From contig NZ_KE386569.1 in NCBI RefSeq assembly GCF_000427625.1, forward strand, positions 2,340,899-2,404,898: DNA of 64,000 nt. The letters run 5' to 3'. The position numbers and the translations under genes were made by a program. The notes under the pieces were generated by a model. That model searched no databases. It was given only the letters and a program-made list of their open reading frames with translations, and had not been told where the DNA came from. This DNA is from Methylobacter luteus IMV-B-3098. Its GTDB lineage: Bacteria > Pseudomonadota > Gammaproteobacteria > Methylococcales > Methylomonadaceae. Below are positions 46,061-54,414 of this stretch, one piece after another. Numbering within the stretch: the stretch's first letter is position 1; every line of letters starts with the position of its first letter.

Positions 46061-47065
46061 ATGTTTAAAATTCGTTCGCTGGTTTCAGCGTTAATGCTCG
46101 CTGGCAGCGTTTCTGTCGCTTCAGCCTGGGAAGCTTTGCCTACAGCAGCGCCTGAGCCTGCTGATAACCCTTCCTCGGAAGCTAAAATCGAGCTGGGCCA
46201 AATCCTGTATCACGATCCACGTCTGTCTTCAACCGGTACGGTTTCCTGCGCATCCTGCCATAACACCATGTTAGGCGGTGATGACAATCGTCCGAACTCG
46301 ATGGGTGTGAATGGCCAGACCGGCGGCCGCAGTGCGCCGACGGTCTGGAATGCCGCGTTCAGTAAAGTCCAGTTCTGGGACGGCCGGGCGGCAAGCCTGG
46401 AAGATCAGGCTGCGGGCCCCGTGACAAATCCTATTGAAATGGGTATGAAGAATTGGGATGACGTCGTTGCGCGTCTGAAAGCCATTGATGGTTATCAAGA
46501 GCTTTTCGAGAGCGCGTTCGGCAAGGATTCCATTTCCAAGGAGAATGCGACCAGAGCGATTGCCGCTTACGAAAGAACCTTGATTACGCCTAACAGTCCT
46601 TATGACAAATATGTCAGAGGCGATGAGTCCGCGTTGACGGCTCAGCAGATCCGAGGCATGCAGAAATTCGAGGAAGTGGGTTGCACAAGCTGCCATAGCG
46701 GTCCCGCATTCAACGGCGAGGGCGCGTTCCAGAAATTCCCTGTGGCCGACAACGGCTTTTTTGAAGCGCAACATCATTTCAAGAAAGACAAGGGTCTGGC
46801 CGAGGTCAGCAAGAACCCTGCTGATGAACATTTATGGAAAGTGCCCACTTTGCGCAATGTCGCTCTAACCGCGCCTTATTTCCACAACGGTTCGGTTAAA
46901 ACGCTGGACTCAGCCGTAAACGTGATGGCGAAACTGCAATTAGGCAAGGATTTGACCAAGGAAGAAACGGCTGACATCGTGGCTTTCCTGAAAGCCCTGA
47001 CTGGTGAATTCCCCAGACAGAAAATGCCGGCTCTGCCAGGTACGCACGGCACTACTTTGAACTAA
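46061..47065 (+). CDS. Di-heme cytochrome c peroxidase (CcpA/MauG family)
   Basis: A 334-aa periplasmic enzyme with a signal peptide ending ASA. Two heme motifs are present, CASCH at about residues 66-70 and CTSCH at about 207-211. The C-terminal half has VPTLRNVALTAPYFHNGSV, typical of bacterial di-heme peroxidases. It reduces hydrogen peroxide with electrons from a small cytochrome. The start is ATG 46061 with GGAG 7 bases upstream. Confidence 0.92.
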   Translation: MFKIRSLVSALMLAGSVSVASAWEALPTAAPEPADNPSSEAKIELGQILYHDPRLSSTGTVSCASCHNTMLGGDDNRPNSMGVNGQTGGRSAPTVWNAAFSKVQFWDGRAASLEDQAAGPVTNPIEMGMKNWDDVVARLKAIDGYQELFESAFGKDSISKENATRAIAAYERTLITPNSPYDKYVRGDESALTAQQIRGMQKFEEVGCTSCHSGPAFNGEGAFQKFPVADNGFFEAQHHFKKDKGLAEVSKNPADEHLWKVPTLRNVALTAPYFHNGSVKTLDSAVNVMAKLQLGKDLTKEETADIVAFLKALTGEFPRQKMPALPGTHGTTLN

Positions 47066-47110
47066 GCCGTTTATAGCAGGGGCGCCTCCCCTGCACTTGG
47101 CTTTATCCGG

Positions 47111-47137
47111 AAAGGGAGCTTTTAGCTCCCTTTTTTA
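47111..47137 (+). terminator. Rho-independent terminator
   Basis: AAAGGGAGC pairs with GCTCCCTTT around TTTTA and is followed by a run of T. It ends the peroxidase transcript; because it is nearly symmetric it may also serve the converging gene that ends at 47145. Confidence 0.88.
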
Positions 47138-47144
47138 TTGTCGG

Positions 47145-48428
47145 CTATATGTCCTTATAAATGGATGCTGCCGAGATGCGTAAATCAATCTGCCTGACCA
47201 CCTCCTGATAAGCCGGGCTGTCAATGGACTCGAAGCGCCTTTTGAATTCGGCTTCATCCATATTCTCAGGCAGATCGCGCGGGTCCGGCATGAAATCGGT
47301 GTAATCTTCTATTTTGGACATGGCTTGCTGAATCTTGCGCGCGTTTTCAGGCGATGAGGTGGCTATTTCGCCAAAGCGCGTGCCGGCTTTGTCGGCGGCC
47401 AGATCGATAAAGCTGAAACCGCTGCCGCCTTGGGCATCGCTTAACTCCTTTTCCTCGCCCATGACCTTGGCAACCTGGCCATTGGCCGATGCCGTCAGCG
47501 CGGCGGAACCGATGAAATGTTTGGCCAGATCTATCCTTTTATACATGAAAGCGGAATAGCGTTGTTCGGTAGCCGGTTTTGCCTCGGCCGCCGGCAGGAG
47601 TTTTTGAGTTTCCCGTTTGTTGACGTAGTCGTTGACGGTAAAAATCACGATCCTGTTCTCTTCGACGGCGTTCTCCAGAGTCGAGCGCTGGTAAGCCAGT
47701 TCAAACAGCGGTTTTAGCAGTTCGGCCAGCGACAGGCGCCAGGCCGGGTCATGATGGGCGATGATCTCGGTCAGCTTTTGCTCGTAAATATTCTGCGCCT
47801 GGGTATTGCCGCCATGTCCCTGGGTCAGGAAGTTTTTGGCCTGTCGTAATGTTTCGGCATCGGAATTGTAAGTAATGGTCAGTTTCTTGCCTTCGATCTG
47901 AACGGCTTTGATGGGGCGTGTCGCCAGCATGAAATAGTCATTCAATGACGTATGCCGAATAAATGTATCGATAACAAAAGCGGCGAGCTTGGCCGGCAGC
48001 AATAGCTTTCCGGCCTTGAATTTCGTAATGCCGGGAAGGGCGTTATTGTCTTCATGGTCTTCGTGGCCCAGCCTGAAGCTGACGTTTAGATATTTACCCA
48101 GGCTGTTGCGGGGCAGCGTCATGGTGACATTGAATCTGACTTTGTTCTGCTTTAGCTCTATTTTGACGGCGCTTTTACTGTAGCGGTTCAGCAGATAATT
48201 GCCGGCGAGATTGAGGTCGGCTTCGGTCAGCACGATCGTGTGGATCTCATCCGGCCGGGTTTTGGCGCCTTCATGCAGAATCTTTTTTGCCCTGACCACG
48301 TCATCATGGGTCAGTGACCAGCCCGGTTCGGTTTCGGGCGTATTGCCGACGGCGAACAGGACAAGCATGATGCAGAAGATAACGAGTGTGCCTAAACAAT
48401 AGCACAAGGTTCGGAATAAGGTTTTCAT
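47145..48428 (-). CDS. Membrane-anchored periplasmic protein of unknown function
   Basis: A 427-aa protein with one N-terminal membrane helix (about residues 8-27) and the rest outside. It has LTEADLNLAGNYLLNRYSKS and, later, TVNDYVNKRE followed by LSDAQGGSGFSFIDLAADKAGTRFGE. The last region is like a conserved catalytic or interaction site in similar uncharacterised proteobacterial proteins. It lies 10 bases downstream of ppx on the same strand. I cannot assign a function. Confidence 0.75.
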   Translation of the reverse strand: MKTLFRTLCYCLGTLVIFCIMLVLFAVGNTPETEPGWSLTHDDVVRAKKILHEGAKTRPDEIHTIVLTEADLNLAGNYLLNRYSKSAVKIELKQNKVRFNVTMTLPRNSLGKYLNVSFRLGHEDHEDNNALPGITKFKAGKLLLPAKLAAFVIDTFIRHTSLNDYFMLATRPIKAVQIEGKKLTITYNSDAETLRQAKNFLTQGHGGNTQAQNIYEQKLTEIIAHHDPAWRLSLAELLKPLFELAYQRSTLENAVEENRIVIFTVNDYVNKRETQKLLPAAEAKPATEQRYSAFMYKRIDLAKHFIGSAALTASANGQVAKVMGEEKELSDAQGGSGFSFIDLAADKAGTRFGEIATSSPENARKIQQAMSKIEDYTDFMPDPRDLPENMDEAEFKRRFESIDSPAYQEVVRQIDLRISAASIYKDI

Positions 48429-48437
48429 AAAAATGGC

Positions 48438-49937
48438 TTATAAAAACTCCAGTTTGAAGCCTGAAGATTTTAAATAGTCGGCTTCCTGAATCAAATCGGC
48501 ATAGGTCAGCGGTGACTGGGCCAGCCAGTTGTCAGGAAACTGCAAACGAATCCTGGATTTTACAATGTCTATTTTGAACTCCGGCAGTTGATGTTCGTGG
48601 CGATTGCGGCGCAGCAATACGGCCAGCCGCAGGATGATCGTCAGATAGGGGGCATCGATGTCCCAGGGATACGGCAGATCACTGAAACGGGAGCGCGAAA
48701 ATTTGCGCCGGTGCGATCTGACAATCGTGGCCAATAAAATCTGGTCCTGTCTGGAAAAACCGGCCAGATCGCCATTCTCGATAATATAGGCGCTGTGTTT
48801 ATGATAGTGGTTATGCGCGATATCAAGGCCTATCTCATGCAGAGAGGTCGCCCAGTCCAGAAACTGCCCGCTCTCTTCATTGTTATACAGGCAGGCTTCG
48901 CTGTTCAGTTGCGCCAGCATATAGTGAATGGTCTGCCTGACGCGCTCTGCGTGTTCTTTATCGGTATGGTAGCGTTCGGCCAATGCCTGTACGGTCGCTG
49001 CGCGAATGTCATGGTCGTAAAGACGCCCCAGTAAATCCTGTATCAGGCCTTCCCTGAGCGCGCCATCGGAAACGGTCATCTGCTCGATGCCAAGGCTTTT
49101 GAAGGTGGCATAGACGATCGCTACGCCGCCGGGGAAGACAGGCAGGCGTTCCGGGTCCAGCCCCGGCAAGTCCAGTTCGCTGATATGGTTGCAATGATTG
49201 ATATGGGCGATCAGTTGTTCCAGTCCTTCCAGGGTGATGCCGTTTTTGCTCCAGTTCTTGACCTGCAGGACCTTATCGATGGCGCGCAGAGTGCCCGAGG
49301 CGCCGATGGCTTCGTCCCAGTTTTTGCGCTGGAATTTCTGTTCGAAGGGCTCCAGTTGCTGCTCGGCAAACAGGACGGCTTGAGTCAATGCGTTTCTGGA
49401 CAGCTTGCCGTTCTTGAAGAAGGCATTGCTGACCGAGACGCAGCCCATGGGCAGGCTCTCTTTTTTCTTGGGCGTGGCATCCCGACCGATGATGTATTCG
49501 GTGCTGCCGCCGCCAATGTCCATCACGAGGCGGAGGTTGGCATTGCTGCCCAGGCTGTGTGCGACGCCCAGATAAATCAGGCGCGCTTCTTCTATGCCTG
49601 AAATGATGTCGATGGGCTGATTCAGGGCTTTTTCGGCTTTAGTCAGGAATTGCTCGGCGTTTTTAGCCGTACGTAGCGTGCTGGTGCCTACGGCGCGGAC
49701 GCTGCCGGGCGGGAAATTACGGATTCGCTGGCCGAATCGCTGCAGACATTCCAGCGCTCTTTTTTGCGTGGCGAGATCCAGATTGTGCTTCTTGTCCAGC
49801 CCGGATGCCAGTCTGACCATTTCCTTAAGCCGGTCGATCGTTTGCAGTTTGCCGTCGGTCAGGCTGCAAACGATCATGTGAAAGCTGTTAGAACCCAGGT
49901 CCACAGCGGCAACGGTTTCAGGCGGTTTCTTTGGCAC
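48438..49937 (-). CDS. ppx: Ppx/GppA exopolyphosphatase
   Basis: A 499-aa enzyme of the ASKHA fold that removes phosphate from polyphosphate or pppGpp. The first phosphate loop is AAVDLGSNSFHMIVC (residues about 9-23), and the second is VMDIGGGSTEYIIG (about 138-151). A C-terminal HD-like helical domain contains ATSLHEIGLDIAHNHYHKHSA. The length fits the long Ppx form. Confidence 0.93.
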   Translation of the reverse strand: MPKKPPETVAAVDLGSNSFHMIVCSLTDGKLQTIDRLKEMVRLASGLDKKHNLDLATQKRALECLQRFGQRIRNFPPGSVRAVGTSTLRTAKNAEQFLTKAEKALNQPIDIISGIEEARLIYLGVAHSLGSNANLRLVMDIGGGSTEYIIGRDATPKKKESLPMGCVSVSNAFFKNGKLSRNALTQAVLFAEQQLEPFEQKFQRKNWDEAIGASGTLRAIDKVLQVKNWSKNGITLEGLEQLIAHINHCNHISELDLPGLDPERLPVFPGGVAIVYATFKSLGIEQMTVSDGALREGLIQDLLGRLYDHDIRAATVQALAERYHTDKEHAERVRQTIHYMLAQLNSEACLYNNEESGQFLDWATSLHEIGLDIAHNHYHKHSAYIIENGDLAGFSRQDQILLATIVRSHRRKFSRSRFSDLPYPWDIDAPYLTIILRLAVLLRRNRHEHQLPEFKIDIVKSRIRLQFPDNWLAQSPLTYADLIQEADYLKSSGFKLEFL

Positions 49938-50077
49938 GGGCTATCCGGTTTTGTCTACGAAACTTTTAAAGATCTGATAGAATTACAAATTTTTTAGCTA
50001 TCCATCTCATACTTTTTTAATGAATGCGGCGCTTAATTTAACTTATTTGAAGGCTTCCGTTAAGTGTTAGTTTCAGC

Positions 50078-51007
50078 ATGAAGGCATTATCAATTCGCAA
50101 TCTTAGGAAAATCTATAATAATGGGTTTGTAGCCTTAAAGGGCATTGATCTTGATGTCGAAGCCGGCGATTTCTTTGCTTTACTGGGGCCTAACGGCGCC
50201 GGCAAATCGACGACGATCGGCATTATCAGTTCCCTGATCAATGCCACCAGCGGTTCGGTCAGTATCTTTGGCCATGACCTGCAGCACGACAGGGCCCGGG
50301 CGAAAAGCTGCATCGGCCTGGTTCCTCAGGAAGTCAATTTCAACCAGTTCGAAACGGTCAAGAGCATCCTGCTCAATCAGGCCGGTTATTACGGCACGCC
50401 GCGTAAGATCGCCCTGCAGCGCACCGAGCAATGCCTCAAGCAGATGGATTTGTGGGATAAGCGCGACACGGTATCGAGGCGTTTGTCGGGCGGCATGAAG
50501 CGTCGGGTCATGATTGCCCGTGCGCTGGTTCATGCGCCCAAACTGCTGATTCTGGACGAGCCGACCGCCGGCGTCGATATCGAAATCCGCCGCTCGATGT
50601 GGAAGCTGATGCAGGAAGTCAACCGGCAGGGCACGACCATTATCCTGACCACGCATTACCTTGAAGAAGCCGAAAGTCTGTGCCGCAATATCGCTATCAT
50701 TAATCACGGGCAGATCGTCGAGAATTCCGACATGGCCAGTTTACTGGCCCGGCTTAACGTCGACTATTTCGTGCTGGATCTGGCCGAGCCGGTGCAGACG
50801 ATACCGGTCCTCGAGGGCTATCAGATAGAGCGCGTCTCGGACAAGGTGCTGAACGTGGCCGTGCCTAAAGAGAGCGGGCTGAATAAATTATTCAAGCTGT
50901 TGACGGAAAGAAATATCAAAGTGGTCAGCCTGAAAAACAAGACCAACCGGCTCGAACAATTGTTTATGGATTTGATAGATAAAGAACCCGACGAGTCACT
51001 GCGATGA
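50078..51007 (+). CDS. ABC transporter ATP-binding protein
   Basis: A 309-aa ATPase of the ABC-2 type. Walker A is GPNGAGKSTT (about residues 39-48), the signature is LSGGMKRRV, and Walker B is LLILDEPTAGVD. A C-terminal extension of about 70 residues follows, like YadG/NodI-type exporters. It overlaps the permease gene by 4 bases. The substrate is unknown. Confidence 0.92.
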   Translation: MKALSIRNLRKIYNNGFVALKGIDLDVEAGDFFALLGPNGAGKSTTIGIISSLINATSGSVSIFGHDLQHDRARAKSCIGLVPQEVNFNQFETVKSILLNQAGYYGTPRKIALQRTEQCLKQMDLWDKRDTVSRRLSGGMKRRVMIARALVHAPKLLILDEPTAGVDIEIRRSMWKLMQEVNRQGTTIILTTHYLEEAESLCRNIAIINHGQIVENSDMASLLARLNVDYFVLDLAEPVQTIPVLEGYQIERVSDKVLNVAVPKESGLNKLFKLLTERNIKVVSLKNKTNRLEQLFMDLIDKEPDESLR

Positions 51008-51768
51008 ATCACGCCATAGCTCTTAGAACTATTGTTACCAAGGAAGTCCAGCGCTTTATCCGTATCTGGCCGCAAACCCTGCTGCCGCCGGCCATTACCA
51101 CCGCGCTTTATTTCCTGATTTTCGGCAAGCTGATCGGCGACCGGATCGGCACGGTCCATGGCGCCAGTTATATGGACTATATCGTGCCGGGCATTATCCT
51201 GATGTCCGTGATCAGCCATTCCTATGCCAATGTCGTGTCCTCGTTCTACTCGACCAAATTTCAGCGCAATATTGAAGAGCTGCTGGTTTCGCCGGTATCG
51301 AACTGGGTCATCCTGGCCGGTTATGTCAGCGGCGGCATTATCCGCGGCTTGTTGGTGGGATTCGTCGTGGCGTTGATATCGCTCGTTTTTGCCGATATCG
51401 CCGTTAATAATGCCATGATTACCTTATCGATAGCCGTGCTGACGGCCACGGTATTCTCGCTGGCCGGTTTTATCAATGCCGTGTTCGCGGACAGCTTCGA
51501 CGATATTTCCATTATCCCGAACTTCGTCCTGACGCCGTTAAGCTATCTGGGCGGCGTATTCTATTCGGTCGACATGCTGCCAGACATCTGGCAGACGATT
51601 TCTCTGGGCAATCCGATTCTGTATATGATCAATGCGTTTCGCTACGGTCTGATCGGCGTGACGGATGTGGATATTGGGATTGCCTTCATCATGACCGGCG
51701 GCTTTAGCATTCTTCTTATCCTGTTCAGCCTGTTTTTGCTGCATAGGGGCGTAGGAATTAAGAATTAG
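51004..51768 (+). CDS. ABC-2 type transporter permease
   Basis: A 254-aa membrane protein with six helices and the ABC-2 permease landmarks YIVPGIILMSVI and FVLTPLSYLGGVFYSVDMLP. It pairs with the ATPase encoded just upstream; similar to YadH. Confidence 0.92.
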   Translation: MNHAIALRTIVTKEVQRFIRIWPQTLLPPAITTALYFLIFGKLIGDRIGTVHGASYMDYIVPGIILMSVISHSYANVVSSFYSTKFQRNIEELLVSPVSNWVILAGYVSGGIIRGLLVGFVVALISLVFADIAVNNAMITLSIAVLTATVFSLAGFINAVFADSFDDISIIPNFVLTPLSYLGGVFYSVDMLPDIWQTISLGNPILYMINAFRYGLIGVTDVDIGIAFIMTGGFSILLILFSLFLLHRGVGIKN

Positions 51769-51781
51769 CGGGGGCTGAGCA

Positions 51782-51825
51782 CGCGTAGGCCGGATTGAAG
51801 CTTTAGCGGAAAACCACCATTGCTG
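51782..51825. repeat. Degenerate half of the GTAGGCTGGGTT repeat
   Basis: CGTAGGCCGGATTGAAGCTT followed by TAGCGGAAAACC matches one half of the repeat; the other half is missing. It is the junction with the leader of the first SBBP gene. Confidence 0.5.
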
Positions 51826-51828
51826 TAA

Positions 51829-52079
51829 GCCTCCTATTACGCGCTCCAACGTATTGATTTTTTGGAGTTATATACCTACCATCCTATCCTCGGGTTAAGG
51901 GCTGATTTTTTCAGTCCAGGGGGATGTCCTTGAAAACAACCTATGCGCAATCAAAACGGTCCGCACCTGCCTGTTTGCCACATCACTGGCGCTTAACCCT
52001 GTTGTTCGTCCCATTGCGCCTCCCCTTTAAGCCCAAGTCTTCCGTTTGTTTAAATTCACCCTAGCATCAGGAGGTACTC
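51829..52079 (+). promoter_or_regulatory. Conserved leader of SBBP-repeat gene 1
   Basis: About 250 bases that recur before SBBP gene 3 (56806-57031) almost unchanged and before gene 2 (54204-54414) in diverged form. Shared landmarks are CGCTCCAACGTATTGATT, GGCTGATTTTTTCAGTC, CTTGAAAACAACCTATGCGC and GCATCAGGAGGTACTC just before the GTG start. Conservation outside the genes suggests promoter and untranslated-leader function. Confidence 0.55.
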
Positions 52080-53873
52080 GTGGAACAGACTCAACTCGCC
52101 TCATTGAACGTCCATGGTTTGCGTCCAGGCGGCATGGCCGCAGTCCTGATCTGTCTGGCTGTGATGTCCAACCTTGCATCAGCCGCTTCATCGGCGGCTC
52201 CGGACTTAAAGGAGGTGCAATCGAATTACGGCAAGCTGCCGCTCAGCTTTGAGGCCAACCAGGGCCAGACGGATGCCCGGGTCGAGTTCCTGGCTCGGGG
52301 CCTGGGTTATACCCTGTTTCTGGCACCCACCGAGTCAGTGCTGCACCTGAAAACCCCTGAGAACAACGAGGCCGTGTTGCGGATGCAGATGGTCGGGGCT
52401 AACCCCAGCCCTCGTATTCTGGGCCAGGAAGCGCTGCCCGGACGGGTCAATTATATGATCGGCCAGAACCCCGCCGAATGGCTGACGAACATACCCACCT
52501 ATGGCGAGGTCGCGTATGAAGGCGTCTATCCGGGCGTGGACCTGGTGTACTACGGCAATCAAAAGCAGCTGGAGTATGACTTCGTGCTGGCGCCGGGGGC
52601 CGATCCTCGCCAGATCAAGCTGACTTTCCGGGGTGCTAATAAAATCGAGGTCAGTCCAGCGGGAGAACTGGTTCTGCGGATGGCGAACGGCATCATCCGC
52701 GTGTACAAGCGGGTCCTCATCTATCAGGAGATCGACGGCGCCCGCAAGCCCATCGGCGGCGGCTATGTGCTCAAGGCTGGCCAGACGATCGGCTTTCAGG
52801 TGGCCGCCTATGACGCCACCCTTCCGCTCATCATCCATCCGGCGCTGGTCTATTCCGCCGGCCAATCTCGCTGGGGCAATATCGCCTTGGATCCGCGGGG
52901 ACCGGCCTATCTGACAGGAGAGAGCAAATCGCCCGATTTCCCGGACGCGGGCGCCCCGCAACCTATCCCTCGTGGCGGTATCTATGGCGGCGAAGTCTTT
53001 ATCGCGAAACTCAATCGGCAGGGATCCGCACTTGTTTATTCAACCTATCTGGGCGGCAGCGAAGGCGAATTTGGTTCTAGTATCGCCGTGGATCCGCGAG
53101 GACAGGCCGTTGTGACAGGGGTTACCGATTCGCCCGACTTTCCGACCAAGAACGCCGTGCAGCCTGTCTTTGGCGGGGGTATTGATGTCTTTGCCAGCAG
53201 TAGTGATGCCTTTGTCACCCAGCTTTCAGCGGATGGCTCGGCGCTGAACTATTCTACGTACCTGGGAGGAAAATGGACGGACGAGGGTCGAAGTATCGCC
53301 GTGGACCAACTGGGTCGAGCTTATGTGACAGGGGCTACCGATTCACCAAACTTTCCAACTCGCAATGCCTTGCAGCCCGCTGTGCGCAGTTATCGTACTT
53401 CTGATGCCTTTGTTGCCCAGTTTACGGCCAATGGGGCGCTGCGCTATTCCACCTACCTGGGCGGCAGCGGAACTGACTGGGGCACCGATATCGCCGTGGA
53501 TCCGCGAGGACAGGCTTATGTGGCAGGGGGTACCGAATCAGCAGGCGACTTCCCGATCAAGAATGCCGTGCAGCCTACCTTCGGCGGCAAAGAATTTGAT
53601 GCCTTTGTGGCCAAGCTTTCGGCCGATGGCAGAACGTTACGCTATTCGACTTATCTCGGCGGCAACGAGGATGATTTTGGTACAGGTATTGCTGCGGATC
53701 CGCGCGGTCAAGCTACTGTGACGGGGTATACATACTCAACTGATTTTCCAACCAAGAACACCGTGCAGCCTGTTTGCGACGGCCCTGGAGGCGATGTGGG
53801 AGAGACCTTTGTCGCCCAGCTTTCAGCCGACGGCTCGGCGCTGAACTATTCTACGTGCTTAAGAGAAGAATGA
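52080..53873 (+). CDS. SBBP-repeat protein 1, shortened
   Basis: A 597-aa exported protein starting at GTG with AGGAGG upstream. A signal peptide (to about residue 38, ending ASA) and an N-terminal DUF7948-like domain (about 45-260, KLPLSFEANQGQTDARVEFL) precede five SBBP blades of about 60 residues, each with IAVDPRGQAYVTGxT and DFPTKNAVQP. Copies 2 and 3 have seven blades. Here an in-frame stop at 53871 follows YSTCLREE, which replaces the usual YSTYLGGS; a sixth blade remains readable beyond it. It is probably an incomplete propeller. Confidence 0.8.
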   Translation: MEQTQLASLNVHGLRPGGMAAVLICLAVMSNLASAASSAAPDLKEVQSNYGKLPLSFEANQGQTDARVEFLARGLGYTLFLAPTESVLHLKTPENNEAVLRMQMVGANPSPRILGQEALPGRVNYMIGQNPAEWLTNIPTYGEVAYEGVYPGVDLVYYGNQKQLEYDFVLAPGADPRQIKLTFRGANKIEVSPAGELVLRMANGIIRVYKRVLIYQEIDGARKPIGGGYVLKAGQTIGFQVAAYDATLPLIIHPALVYSAGQSRWGNIALDPRGPAYLTGESKSPDFPDAGAPQPIPRGGIYGGEVFIAKLNRQGSALVYSTYLGGSEGEFGSSIAVDPRGQAVVTGVTDSPDFPTKNAVQPVFGGGIDVFASSSDAFVTQLSADGSALNYSTYLGGKWTDEGRSIAVDQLGRAYVTGATDSPNFPTRNALQPAVRSYRTSDAFVAQFTANGALRYSTYLGGSGTDWGTDIAVDPRGQAYVAGGTESAGDFPIKNAVQPTFGGKEFDAFVAKLSADGRTLRYSTYLGGNEDDFGTGIAADPRGQATVTGYTYSTDFPTKNTVQPVCDGPGGDVGETFVAQLSADGSALNYSTCLREE

Positions 53874-54015
53874 GCTGTTGTGGCGGGATACACTGGCTCG
53901 TCCGACTTCCCGACCAGTAACGCCTTGCAGCCTACATTGGCTGGCGGCGCTGACGACTTCGTCGCTCAATTCGCAGCCGATGGTATGACTCTGCGCTATT
54001 CCACCTATGGGGACG
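53874..54015 (+). pseudogene. Detached sixth SBBP blade of gene 1
   Basis: In the same frame as gene 1, after the stop, the sequence continues AVVAGYTGSSDFPTSNALQP and DDFVAQFAADGMTLRYSTYG, one SBBP blade. It ends where the nif11-like tail begins at 54016. So gene 1 lost part of a blade and everything after it. Confidence 0.7.
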
Positions 54016-54063
54016 GCAGAGCAGCTTTCCGAAAGAATGAGCAAGGCCCTGCTCAGGGTTTGA
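54016..54063 (+). pseudogene. Nif11 protein C-terminal tail, duplicated fragment
   Basis: Fifteen codons and a stop encode AEQLSERMSKALLRV, compared with AEQLSERMVKALLRA at the end of the Nif11 protein at 27886. The match continues in the DNA through the hairpin and into the following repeat. It is not in frame with the SBBP remnant. Confidence 0.8.
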
Positions 54064-54074
54064 ACGGCGCCCGC

Positions 54075-54099
54075 AAAGGGCGGCCGCCGGCCGCTCTTT
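54075..54099 (+). terminator. Terminator-like hairpin, copy of the nif operon terminator
   Basis: AAAGGGCGGCC pairs with GGCCGCTCTTT around GCC with one G-T pair. It is homologous to the hairpin at 27850-27876 and now ends transcription of the SBBP gene 1 region. Confidence 0.7.
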
Positions 54100-54203
54100 A
54101 TAAAGACGCTATGCAGGCTGATGATATGGACTCCTCTTCACTCAGGGTTGAAGCTTTGCGGAAACCCAGTCCACGATGCGCCGAAGTGCTGCGAGTAAGC
54201 CTT

Positions 54204-54414
54204 CTATTACCCATCCTGACGAATGGATATTACGTTGTCTAACGTATTGATTGTTCGGTATCCACACTTACCATGAAATATCCAGGTCAAGGGCTGATTT
54301 TTTCAGTCAGGGAATAGCATTGAGAGCGACGTACGCGCAATAACAGTGGCCTGAAACTTCAATCCCGCAACACGACTTCCATTTGTTTGATTTATTTAAC
54401 ATCAGGAGATACTC
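54204..54414 (+). promoter_or_regulatory. Conserved leader of SBBP-repeat gene 2
   Basis: A diverged version of the leaders of genes 1 and 3, still with TAACGTATTGATTG, GGCTGATTTTTTCAGTC, GCGCAATAACA and CATCAGGAGATACTC before the GTG start. Between 54100 and 54203 only degenerate repeat sequence is seen. Confidence 0.5.
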
